Shown here piece after piece: positions 17,725 through 25,247 of a stretch of 64,000 nucleotides of DNA. The stretch covers positions 36,006 through 100,005 of the forward strand of contig NZ_JAKLTR010000022.1 in NCBI RefSeq assembly GCF_022012415.1, read 5' to 3'. Positions within the stretch are counted from its first letter, which is position 1, and every line of letters starts with the position of its first letter. Origin of the DNA: Terrimonas ginsenosidimutans (lineage in GTDB: Bacteria > Bacteroidota > Bacteroidia > Chitinophagales > Chitinophagaceae). The translations under genes were made by a program, and so were the position numbers. Under the pieces are notes generated by a model. The model did not search any database. It saw only the letters and a program-made list of their open reading frames with translations, and was not told where the DNA came from.

Positions 17725-18405
17725 ATGCATCCCTTAGTCCGCATTTTCTTTACAGGCATGCTGGTGAGTTTTCTTGGTTCATTGCCGCTCGGCACGTTGA
17801 ACATTGCCGCGATGCAGATCGCGATCACTGATGGAATTACTTCGGCGCTTATGTTTTCCTGCGGTTCATTACTGGTTGAAGTGGTCTATGTCCGGTTATC
17901 CCTGGTTGCAATGGATTGGGTTCGCAAACAGGAAAAGATCTTCCGGATCCTTGAATGGGTAACCCTGGTGATCGTACTCGCATTGGCTATTTCCAGCTTC
18001 TATGCTGCTGCCCATCCTAAAGTGGAGAAGAATATTATATTAAGCAGCACGTTGCCAAGATTTGTATTGGGACTGGTGATGAGTGCGGTCAATCCTGTAC
18101 AGATCCCGTTCTGGTTTGGATGGAGCACTGTTCTTTTTACAAAGAAGGTCTTATTGCCACGCCAGGATCATTACAATACCTATATCGCTGGAATTGGTCT
18201 GGGAACATTGGCAGGCAACGCCATCTTTATCTTCGGTGGGTTATTAATTGCAAGCAAGATCAATAACAATCAACATGTGCTGAACTGGATAATCGGAGGG
18301 ATCTTTGCTATTACCGCGCTGATCCAGATCTGGAAGATGTGGAAGAAGAAAGATGCGGCGCATCAACTCGATAAAAATCCGCAGGAACTGACGGACAAGA
18401 AATAG
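17725..18405 (+). CDS. LysE/RhtB-family exporter
   Basis: Inner-membrane exporter of the LysE superfamily, which extrudes amino acids or related small molecules. The family N-terminal segment is clear (FFTGMLVSFLGSLPLGTLNIAAMQIA, residues 9-34, with the SLPLGxxN core) and six hydrophobic segments fit; the mid-protein NPVQIPFWFGWS (about 124-135) is the second conserved helix start. The C-terminal tail is charged and lysine-rich. 226 residues is the usual size. It lies downstream of the ATP-grasp-like gene and converges with ygiD, the two being separated by a near-perfect long palindrome. The substrate is not predictable. Confidence 0.85.
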   Translation: MHPLVRIFFTGMLVSFLGSLPLGTLNIAAMQIAITDGITSALMFSCGSLLVEVVYVRLSLVAMDWVRKQEKIFRILEWVTLVIVLALAISSFYAAAHPKVEKNIILSSTLPRFVLGLVMSAVNPVQIPFWFGWSTVLFTKKVLLPRQDHYNTYIAGIGLGTLAGNAIFIFGGLLIASKINNNQHVLNWIIGGIFAITALIQIWKMWKKKDAAHQLDKNPQELTDKK

Positions 18406-18494
18406 TATCGCAGAGGACACAAAGAAACCGCAGAGGGCGCGAAGAGATCTTTTCATCGCGCCCTCTGCGGTTTCTTTGCATCCTCTGCGATACT
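18404..18494. repeat. Long inverted repeat (39-bp arms, 37 matching) between convergent genes
   Basis: Arms 18404-18442 and 18456-18494 are complementary except for two positions, around a 13-base loop. Words are CGCAGAGG/GGGCGCGA. The left arm starts inside the stop codon of the LysE gene and the right arm ends 17 bp before the ygiD stop. It could work as a bidirectional terminator and shares its word structure with 54508-54602. Confidence 0.85.
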
Positions 18495-18511
18495 CCTCAC
18501 GCCAGGTTATT

Positions 18512-19381
18512 TTAAGAAAACTTCACAGAAGTCATATTAAGCGAACCCGCGACCAGCTTATCATTAAACAATGAAACTTCATCTTTCTTGTCCTGCAACC
18601 CGAGCACATACATCAGCGGATAGTAATGATCCGGTGTAGGGATAGCCAGTTTTGCAGCGGCGCCTAACTTCTCATAGTTGATCAGCGCCTGATGATCTCC
18701 GTTAAGTAATTTCTGATTGAATAGCTCGTGCAGTTCAATCGCCCAGTCGTAACCATAGTTTGGAACATCCATCTTATCCCATGCCACCATTCTTAAGTTA
18801 TGGATAATATTTCCGCTGCCAATGATCAGCACGCCTTTATTCCGCAATGCGGCTAATTGTTTTGCCAGTTCATAATGATAGGAAGCTGGTTGTGCATAGT
18901 CGATACTGAATTGTATCACCGGGATCTTCGCTTCGGGATACATGCGTTTTACAACAGACCAGGCTCCGTGATCAAGTCCCCAGTCATGGTTCAATCCCAC
19001 ATTCGTTGTCTGGATGAGCGCCTTTGTTTCTGCAGCAAGTGCCGGATCACCGGGAGCGGGATACTGTACATCGAACAGTTCCTGCGGAAAGCCTCCAAAG
19101 TCATGAATGGTAGAAGGATGATCCATTGCTGTGACATGCGTTCCTTTTGTAAGCCAGTGAGCGGATATGACGAGTATTGCCCGGGGTACAGGCAATTCCT
19201 TTCCCATTGTCTCCCATGTCCGGCTGAATTCATTATTCTCTATGCCGTTCATCGGAGAGCCGTGCCCCATAAAAAGCACAGGCATCCGCTGGTCCTGCCG
19301 GTCGAGTTCATCTGTAAATTTTTTCAATCCTGCTAATGTGCTCATAGCTGCTACTCCTGTTATAAAGTGACGCCTGTTCAT
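18512..19381 (-). CDS. ygiD: YgiD-like 4,5-DOPA-extradiol-type dioxygenase (LigB superfamily)
   Basis: A class III extradiol ring-cleavage dioxygenase-like protein of 289 residues. Conserved features: FMGHGSPM (metal His about residue 40), ILVISAHWLT (His about 76), WGLDHGAWSV (His about 137), and GSGNIIHNLR near 202-211. E. coli YgiD cleaves L-DOPA in vitro; the natural substrate is uncertain. Unusually, the N-terminus reads MNRRHFITGVAAMSTLAG, a twin-arginine-like or short anchor signal, hinting at export. It ends next to the 39-bp palindrome and starts 35 bp downstream of the NAD(P)-binding protein gene. Confidence 0.85.
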   Translation of the reverse strand: MNRRHFITGVAAMSTLAGLKKFTDELDRQDQRMPVLFMGHGSPMNGIENNEFSRTWETMGKELPVPRAILVISAHWLTKGTHVTAMDHPSTIHDFGGFPQELFDVQYPAPGDPALAAETKALIQTTNVGLNHDWGLDHGAWSVVKRMYPEAKIPVIQFSIDYAQPASYHYELAKQLAALRNKGVLIIGSGNIIHNLRMVAWDKMDVPNYGYDWAIELHELFNQKLLNGDHQALINYEKLGAAAKLAIPTPDHYYPLMYVLGLQDKKDEVSLFNDKLVAGSLNMTSVKFS

Positions 19382-19416
19382 AAGATCGGTTAGATGAGGA
19401 AAAGGTGAGGAAATGG

Positions 19417-20070
19417 TTACCAGGCGACAGTAAACCTTTCTTTTTTGTGTGCCCCTTTCTCTGCTTCGTCCACAATGGCGATCGAGAGATCTTCCACTGA
19501 AATTACGCTTCTTCCGTTTTCGTCAAATACCGGATTATCTTTCCCTGTTCGGTAAACGCCCTTACGTGTGCCTGCCGTGCCCTGGTGCATTTCGATGGCA
19601 GGGCTCAGGAATGTCCAGTCAAGTTCCTGTTCTTTCTGAATGATATTATAGTAGTCACGGGCAGCCAGGGCTCCGGGTTTCCATTCAGCAGGAAACTGTG
19701 GGGTGTCAACCAGCTGAATACCTGGTGCAACGAACAAGCTTCCAGCGCCACCGATCACGATCAAACGCTTTACACCGGATGTCTTAACAGCCTGTTGAAT
19801 CGCCTGTGCACCACCCAGGAAATCCTCGTATATATTAGGATTTGCCCAGCCCGGATTATAGGAGCTGATGACCACATCATGTCCTTTTAATACACCAGCC
19901 AGCTCTTCCACATTGCTAACATCTCCTTTTACATTCTTCACCAATGTGTTCTGCACTTTGATCTTTTCGGGGTGACGCGTGATAGTCGTCACCTGATGAC
20001 CACGGGAAATCAACTCTTCCAGAATATGTGATCCTACAAAGCCTGAGGCTCCGATCAATGCTATTTTCAT
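19417..20070 (-). CDS. NAD(P)-binding protein (atypical SDR / NmrA-like)
   Basis: A 217-residue single Rossmann-domain protein. The nucleotide motif is GASGFVGSHI (residues 7-16), followed by TRHPEKI, which would select the NADP phosphate, and VVISSYNPGW at strand 4. It lacks a YxxxK catalytic pair in the classical place, as is usual for NmrA/YwnB/BVR-B-like atypical SDRs. These act as flavin reductases, isomerases or redox-sensing regulators. It lies 10 bp from the next upstream gene (20081) and 35 bp from ygiD, so the three genes are probably one operon. Confidence 0.85.
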   Translation of the reverse strand: MKIALIGASGFVGSHILEELISRGHQVTTITRHPEKIKVQNTLVKNVKGDVSNVEELAGVLKGHDVVISSYNPGWANPNIYEDFLGGAQAIQQAVKTSGVKRLIVIGGAGSLFVAPGIQLVDTPQFPAEWKPGALAARDYYNIIQKEQELDWTFLSPAIEMHQGTAGTRKGVYRTGKDNPVFDENGRSVISVEDLSIAIVDEAEKGAHKKERFTVAW

Positions 20071-20080
20071 GTTTGTTTGT

Positions 20081-20500
20081 TTAATGCTGATTTAGAAATT
20101 TTTTTATTGACGATAAAATGGAGTCCGGGACGGCATTACCAATTGAAGAATAGGGAAGAAGCGTTTGAAGTTCGCTCAATTCCGTCCCATCCTTACGAAT
20201 GTCAACGACAGGCTTCCCTATTGCCACGTCGCGGATGGCTGCTGCAACTTCTGCAACTTCATTACCAGGGACGGATAAGAGTATAAGATCTGCTTCCCAG
20301 CTTGCTTCGATCGGGCAACTCATCCATTCAAGATCGATTCCCTCAAATTGTTTGCCCGATGCAAAAGAGGAGAGCGTTGACAGCTGCTCTTCTTTACAAA
20401 AAAGAAGCAGCCTGTATCCGCTTCCTGTAAGAGAAGCAATGGCTGTTTTCGCCTCTTCTTCCAATGCCCCAATGATTGCTATTGTTTGTTGTGTTGCCAT
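20081..20500 (-). CDS. Rossmann-like protein resembling NADP-dependent F420 oxidoreductase fold, degenerate
   Basis: A 139-residue protein with a beta-alpha-beta start (TIAIIGALEEEAKTAIASL) and a second strand-turn ADLILLSVPGNEVAEVA (about 70-86) as in the NADP oxidoreductase coenzyme-F420-dependent and prephenate dehydrogenase type Rossmann domains. The glycine motif is poor (GALEEE rather than GxGxxG), so nucleotide binding is doubtful. It ends with GNAVPDSILSSIKKFLN. It starts the likely operon with the NmrA-like gene and ygiD. I do not recognise a specific family. Confidence 0.65.
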   Translation of the reverse strand: MATQQTIAIIGALEEEAKTAIASLTGSGYRLLLFCKEEQLSTLSSFASGKQFEGIDLEWMSCPIEASWEADLILLSVPGNEVAEVAAAIRDVAIGKPVVDIRKDGTELSELQTLLPYSSIGNAVPDSILSSIKKFLNQH

Positions 20501-21094
20501 AGTATCCTGACAATGGACCGCTTCCCCCGGCCCGGGTTAAGGCGAACCGAGCAGACCGCTACCATTCGCTTATTTAACAAAGCTACACTGACAGCGGGCA
20601 TGCTCCAATGATGTATGATAACTAATCAGCGTGATAAATGTCACTTTTGTCAGGAACCACTGTCTTTAACCATGGTTTTTGACTATTTCCATCCGGTAAA
20701 AACAATAAAATGCTGATAGACTGTATCATGCCGTCGGCAAGGGTGTTTCAGCCGTGTTTGCTTTAAGCGGATAATTCTGCCTTGCTTATAAAGGACGATT
20801 GTTTGGTCCGTATCGAAACAAGTACTGTATCCCGGTGAAAGATCAAACAGATGTCTCGTGAACATCTCGTGAACATCTCGTAAAACCTCAGGCAAAGGTG
20901 GCAGCGCATCAGACAACTTTTCGGCAAAAGGAGGTAGGGTTTATAACGATATTCCGATATCGTGAAGAGCATGTATGCCTCTTGCAATTTACAAAAAAGG
21001 GTGATGGTAAGTGGAACGCCGCACAGTGGCGCAGATGATTTTCATCCAATTTTACACCACAGTGTACCGGATAGCAATAGTCCGTAACCGGATA
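20501..21094. other. Noncoding interval with an 11-bp tandem repeat
   Basis: 594 bp between the Rossmann-protein start and the Crp/Fnr stop. Short frames exist, but none shows family signals. The only clear structure is the phased repeat at 20854-20886. The interval probably holds the promoter of the 20500-18512 operon and the 3' end of the Crp/Fnr transcript. Confidence 0.6.
20854..20886. repeat. Three 11-bp tandem repeats
   Basis: TCTCGTGAACA twice in direct succession (20854-20864, 20865-20875), then TCTCGTAAAAC (20876-20886). The period is one helical turn. No coding context. Confidence 0.8.
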
Positions 21095-21682
21095 TCACTT
21101 CTTGTGAGAGGATGAAAGCTGTTTCCGGATGCGGCTAAGTGTTTCCCTGGTGATGCCCAGGAATGAAGCGATCATGTGTTGCGGAACGCGTTGGGGAATG
21201 CTGTCGCAGGTGTCGATCAGCTTCAGGTAAAGTTCTTCCGCAGGCAGGCTAAGCTTATCGTTCAACCGCCGTTGTGTTGCAATGAGGTTGTTCTGCAAAA
21301 GCAACCGGAAGTACCGTTCCATTGACGGGATAGCTTGCAGAAGGTCTTCATACCTGTCTTTTTTTATCAGCAGTAATTCAGCATCTTCCATCGCTTCGAT
21401 CATATACACGGAAGGTTCCCCGCTATAAAAGCTGAAGAGATCAGAGATCCACCAGCCTTCCATTGCGAATTGCAGGATATGTTCGTTTCCTTTTTTATCT
21501 ACGGTATAAGAGCGAAGTAATCCTTTTTCAACGAAGGCGGCATACTGGCAAACTTCTCCTTCCTGCAGAAGGAACTGCTTCTTGCGAAGCTTCTTTGGAA
21601 TAAAGAATGTTTTCAGTAATTCTTCTTCCTGCGTAGAAAGACTGATCTTTTGTCTGACGTTAAGTGAAAGAAGTTCGTGCAT
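21095..21682 (-). CDS. Crp/Fnr-family transcriptional regulator
   Basis: A cyclic-nucleotide-binding-fold regulator of 195 residues. The cNMP-like jelly roll spans residues 20-115 (KKQFLLQEGEVCQYAAFVEKG, ILQFAMEGWWISDLFSFYSG) and the helix-turn-helix is VPQHMIASFLGITRETLSRIR (165-185). The cAMP-contact Arg/Ser pattern is not conserved and there is no N-terminal Fnr cysteine set, which is typical of the many Bacteroidota members that bind unknown ligands. It is upstream of the ygiD operon on the same strand, with a 594-bp gap, and may regulate it (inference). Confidence 0.88.
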   Translation of the reverse strand: MHELLSLNVRQKISLSTQEEELLKTFFIPKKLRKKQFLLQEGEVCQYAAFVEKGLLRSYTVDKKGNEHILQFAMEGWWISDLFSFYSGEPSVYMIEAMEDAELLLIKKDRYEDLLQAIPSMERYFRLLLQNNLIATQRRLNDKLSLPAEELYLKLIDTCDSIPQRVPQHMIASFLGITRETLSRIRKQLSSSHKK

Positions 21683-21702
21683 AAAGATTGATCAGCGATA
21701 AC

Positions 21703-21809
21703 AAAGTTTGAAAGGTTGATAGTTTAAGGTTTAGTAGTTTAATAGTTGTTATGTGAGCGCTGAAAATGGTGATCAACTTTAAACGTTTAAACTGTCAAAC
21801 TTCAAATAC
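21703..21809. repeat. Imperfect inverted repeat with TTTAAA words
   Basis: Left part 21703-21747 (AGTTTGAAAGGTTGATAG, AGTTTAAGG words) and right part 21773-21809 are imperfect complements. Lies between the Crp/Fnr start and the stop of the Fe-S membrane protein gene. Similar words occur at 31660-31745, 44173-44320 and 56728-56770. Confidence 0.55.
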
Positions 21810-21817
21810 AGTGAGGT

Positions 21818-23149
21818 TTATCCGGATATTTCCGTTGTCCACTTATCTCTGTCATCCGGGGAGACTTTCCATGGCGCAAAGTTATTTTCAACATTGCCGA
21901 ACATAGACGTCCATTCCTGGGGGGAATTGCTTTCTTCCATGACGAGATAGCGGCGAAGCTGCAGGATGATATCAAGCGGGTTAATGCTTACCGGGCATTC
22001 CTGTACACAGGCATTGCAGGTAGTGCAGGCCCTGAGTTCTTCAACAGTGATATAATCATGCAGCAGGCTTTTCCCATCATCTTTGAACTCACCCTTATTG
22101 TCGTTCATGATCTTGCCGATGTCGTCGGCCCTGTCACGCGTATCCATCATGATCTTCCTTGGCGAGAGTGCTTTGCCGGTCAGATTGGCCGGACAGGCAG
22201 CGGAACAGCGGCCGCATTCCGTGCAGCTATATGCATCAAGCAGGTTCTTCCAGCTCAGATCTGATACATCCTTCGCACCGAATTTCTTTGGTGGTTCTGT
22301 CTCTCCGCCGGTTGGTGCGAGTTCGGGTTGCATTGCATACAATACTTCGTTTTGTATCGAAGGCATATTCTCCATTTTGCCCATCGGCTGCAGTTTGGCA
22401 AAGTAGGCATTGGGAAATGCGAGAATAATATGAAGATGTTTTGAATAAGGCAGATAGTTCAGGAACCCGAAGATACCAATGATATGCAACCACCAGCAGA
22501 TCCTTTCGATCGTTTCGAGCCCACCATTGCCCACACCGTCAAGCAAAGGGTGAAGCATCTGGGAAAACAGGAAATTGCCGGTCGGATGATCTGCGTAATG
22601 ACCAACACCACGGTTTTGCAGGAGCGTATCGCTTGCATTCATCGTGAGAAATAAGGTCATGAGGATGATCTCTGTCGCAAGAATATAATTTGCATCGCTT
22701 CTTGGCCATCCATCCAGGTCTTTGCTGATAAAACGGCGGAGTTTGATAATGTTCCTGCGGATGAGGAATATTGCGCAGGCTATGATCACAAGCACTGCCA
22801 GCAATTCAAACGAATTGATCAGGAACGTATACAATCCGCCTAAAGGTGCAGCGAAAAGACGATGCGTGCCAAAGATGCCATCCAGTACGATCTCCAGCAC
22901 TTCGAGGTTGATGATCACAAACCCGGCATATACGAAAAAATGCAGCACGGCCACGGTGGGGTTTCGGAACATTTTCTTCTGACCGAAGGCTAGCAGCAAG
23001 ACATTCCTCCAGCGACGACCCGGCTGGTCATTGATGATCTCATCTCTGCCCAAACGGATATTACGGAAGATCTGCTTCGCATTCTTACTGAAAAATAAGA
23101 CCGCGGCACCGCTGATAAGGATAAATAAAATTTGTTGTGCAATTTGCAT
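21818..23149 (-). CDS. Membrane-bound Fe-S oxidoreductase subunit (HdrD/GlpC-like, NarI-like membrane part)
   Basis: A 443-residue protein with five to six membrane helices in the first 250 residues (residues 2-20, 67-90, 110-132, 155-172, 220-240), containing histidines that could bind heme as in NarI-type cytochromes, then a ferredoxin domain with two 4Fe-4S motifs, CTECGRCSAACP and CTTCNACVQECP. It has no CCG domain; that function sits on the separate protein at 15741-16520, which I take as its partner. Likely a quinone-linked electron-transfer module; the donor is unknown. I use the ATG at 23149; a TTG three codons upstream is less likely. Confidence 0.85.
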   Translation of the reverse strand: MQIAQQILFILISGAAVLFFSKNAKQIFRNIRLGRDEIINDQPGRRWRNVLLLAFGQKKMFRNPTVAVLHFFVYAGFVIINLEVLEIVLDGIFGTHRLFAAPLGGLYTFLINSFELLAVLVIIACAIFLIRRNIIKLRRFISKDLDGWPRSDANYILATEIILMTLFLTMNASDTLLQNRGVGHYADHPTGNFLFSQMLHPLLDGVGNGGLETIERICWWLHIIGIFGFLNYLPYSKHLHIILAFPNAYFAKLQPMGKMENMPSIQNEVLYAMQPELAPTGGETEPPKKFGAKDVSDLSWKNLLDAYSCTECGRCSAACPANLTGKALSPRKIMMDTRDRADDIGKIMNDNKGEFKDDGKSLLHDYITVEELRACTTCNACVQECPVSINPLDIILQLRRYLVMEESNSPQEWTSMFGNVENNFAPWKVSPDDRDKWTTEISG

Positions 23150-23258
23150 AGCAATCAATTACAAGTGCTAATTTACGGCTTGTAATACAGTTTTAATCGT
23201 CTTTGCCACAGATTGTTATCCTCATGGCAATTTTACGTGGCTTAAAACAAGAAAATAC

Positions 23259-23759
23259 GTGGCTGCAAAGAATTATATACTCGATCAATCAGTTGCCGAA
23301 AAGAAGCTTCGCCGTATGGCCCTCGAGATACTGGAGAATAATGCGGAAGAAAAAGAACTGATCATCGTGGGGATCGAAGAGAGCGGGAGTGTGATTGCCC
23401 GGAATATCCGGGACCTGATCGGAGAGTTTGCGACGCAGATAAAAACTGAGTTGTTCAGTATTAAACTGGACAAACGTGCGCCCAAAGAGGTTGAGCTTGA
23501 CCGCCAGGCGGATTTCAACGGAAAAGTGATCATTATTGTTGATGATGTGGCGAATAGCGGGAAAACGCTGCTGTACGCATTAAAGCCATTCCTGGATCAT
23601 CATCCCAGAAAGATACAGACCCTGGTACTGGTGGAAAGAAGCCACAATTCATTCCCCGTACGGCCGGATTATGTGGGTGTAAGCCTGTCGACGACACTGC
23701 AGGAGCATATCTTTGTTGAAGTGAATGAGAAGCGGGTTTTAGGAGCTTATCTTACCTGA
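23259..23759 (+). CDS. PyrR-like phosphoribosyltransferase
   Basis: Type I phosphoribosyltransferase fold, 166 residues. The PRPP loop is VIIIVDDVANSGKT (90-103) and the C-terminal VERSHNSFPVRPDYVGVSLSTT resembles the corresponding segment of PyrR (uracil phosphoribosyltransferase / pyrimidine operon attenuator). No pyr genes are adjacent, so a regulatory role is uncertain; an enzymatic salvage role is possible. The start is GTG at 23259 (MAAKNYILDQ), since no upstream in-frame ATG exists. It is divergent from the Fe-S membrane gene. Confidence 0.82.
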   Translation: MAAKNYILDQSVAEKKLRRMALEILENNAEEKELIIVGIEESGSVIARNIRDLIGEFATQIKTELFSIKLDKRAPKEVELDRQADFNGKVIIIVDDVANSGKTLLYALKPFLDHHPRKIQTLVLVERSHNSFPVRPDYVGVSLSTTLQEHIFVEVNEKRVLGAYLT

Positions 23760-24100
23760 TCTGTCAATGCGGTCTTCAGCGTTTTGCACCGGTCAATGGT
23801 TTCAACCTTACCGTTAGGACACATATCTTTTAACTGAACGGCGAAGGTTCCCGCAGATTTCGCGGATTTTAGCTCGCGATAGTTTGAATAGCTGTTCGAT
23901 CTGAATTTCTATTGCTTTGTTAGTGCAGATGCCGCAGATCAGTCGCTGTTACGAGGAAATCATCTGCGGGATCAGCTTAATCAATAATATTGACTGGTTC
24001 ATTGCAAAAGGTAGATCCGTAAAAAGGAGTGATGGATCCGCGTAATCTTCGGGGACCTTCGCCGCTCAGTTAAAAAGATGAGCCCGGTATCAATTCCCTT
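23760..24100. other. Noncoding interval between convergent genes
   Basis: 341 bp without a credible gene. It contains loosely complementary CCCGCAGAT/ATCTGCGGG words near 23850 and 23960, resembling a decayed version of the palindromes seen elsewhere. Nothing else is recognisable. Confidence 0.5.
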
Positions 24101-25138
24101 TTAAAAATACAACGCATACGCCTTCAGTTTCCCCTTACTATCGAGCATTAATGCCGGTGCAGGACATTTGAAGGCATTCAGCAGTGAAAACGTTGTCCGG
24201 AGGAATTTGCTCCGTGTTTTTATCTTTGTGAAATCAATATCCGGAGCGATATAGAACTGGCGTTTTCGCGGAATATCATATCTGGAAACGATGTTTCCGT
24301 TGTTATCTGTCCAGCTATTTTCAAATCCTCCAAACATTCCATCGCCGCCGTAGCCGGCTGCCACATTTAGCCATTCAGGAAGATTGCTTTGCTTGAAGAA
24401 TGATCTGAGGTTTGCACTCAGCCAGTATGTCTGGGCATTGTAATCCTTCAGCATTCTTTCATACCAGGGTTTGCCGAAAAGATTATCAGCTCGTGAATCA
24501 AGCATAGGGTCTTTATAGCTGGAAGGGTGGAAGGAAAACTTCAGCTGGATCCTTTGTTCGTTCCAAAGCAGCTCCTGGCCAACAAAAAGACCAGAACCAA
24601 ACATATTGGCACCGATATCACTCCAGCTCCATCCCCATTCAGCAGAGTAGGCGTCAAGAAATTCGATCACGGTGAGATAAGTGGCGCCGCTTAATCCGCC
24701 TACCCACACAGCTTTTTTGTGCGGGAGCCCTGCCCATTCCCACATACTGGTCAGATACTTTCCGGTTGTGTAGGCCGTCCAGGCATGACCGGCCTTGTCA
24801 AGCTGCAACCACTCGCGGCTATCATCGAATGTATGAAATCCGCTTCTGGGATATCCCTGGTACCAGGCTGCATTGAGTGCAGCCAGCGAGCCTGCGTAAA
24901 AGCCGGCATTGGCCGCAGCTACCCAGGTGATTCGTTTCTTCCGGTTAAACGATACTGAAGAATCAGACACAGTTCCTGTATCCGTATCCTGGGCAAAAAG
25001 GACAAAAGAGGACAAGACCAGAACAAGGCCGATCATCAGCTTTGCCAGATATTTATAGCTTCTGCGGGCTTCTGTCGCCCGGGAAAGGGGAGAAGACAAT
25101 ATCACGAGCGGTCCGGATCGAATGGTAGCCATTTCCAT
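24101..25138 (-). CDS. DUF2279-family protein (YfiM-like)
   Basis: A protein of about 345 residues with the DUF2279 core: WLQLDKAGHAWTAYTTGKYL (110-129) and LDAYSAEWGWSWSDIGANMFGSGLF (about 162-186), both hallmark segments. An N-terminal hydrophobic stretch (LMIGLVLVLSSFVLFAQ) is a likely signal peptide. The start is uncertain: ATG at 25138 gives a 34-residue polar leader before it, while an ATG at 25036 would start right at the signal (MIGLV). A TATTTTTG box at 25143-25150 leaves almost no leader for the upstream ATG, which favours 25036. Function unknown; probably periplasmic or outer-membrane associated. Confidence 0.8.
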   Translation of the reverse strand: MEMATIRSGPLVILSSPLSRATEARRSYKYLAKLMIGLVLVLSSFVLFAQDTDTGTVSDSSVSFNRKKRITWVAAANAGFYAGSLAALNAAWYQGYPRSGFHTFDDSREWLQLDKAGHAWTAYTTGKYLTSMWEWAGLPHKKAVWVGGLSGATYLTVIEFLDAYSAEWGWSWSDIGANMFGSGLFVGQELLWNEQRIQLKFSFHPSSYKDPMLDSRADNLFGKPWYERMLKDYNAQTYWLSANLRSFFKQSNLPEWLNVAAGYGGDGMFGGFENSWTDNNGNIVSRYDIPRKRQFYIAPDIDFTKIKTRSKFLRTTFSLLNAFKCPAPALMLDSKGKLKAYALYF

Positions 25139-25247
25139 TCATCAAAAATACGGGTACAAAAAAAACATATCCTCTTTTTTCTCTTTTTAACTCTTAGCTA
25201 AAAATCAATAACTTCAGGCCCCAAATCAATCACATTAAACTTACACT

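Noticed and set aside
20683..20987. Two overlapping minus-strand frames
   Set aside because: They overlap each other and the tandem repeat, and show no domain or good start; treated as noise.
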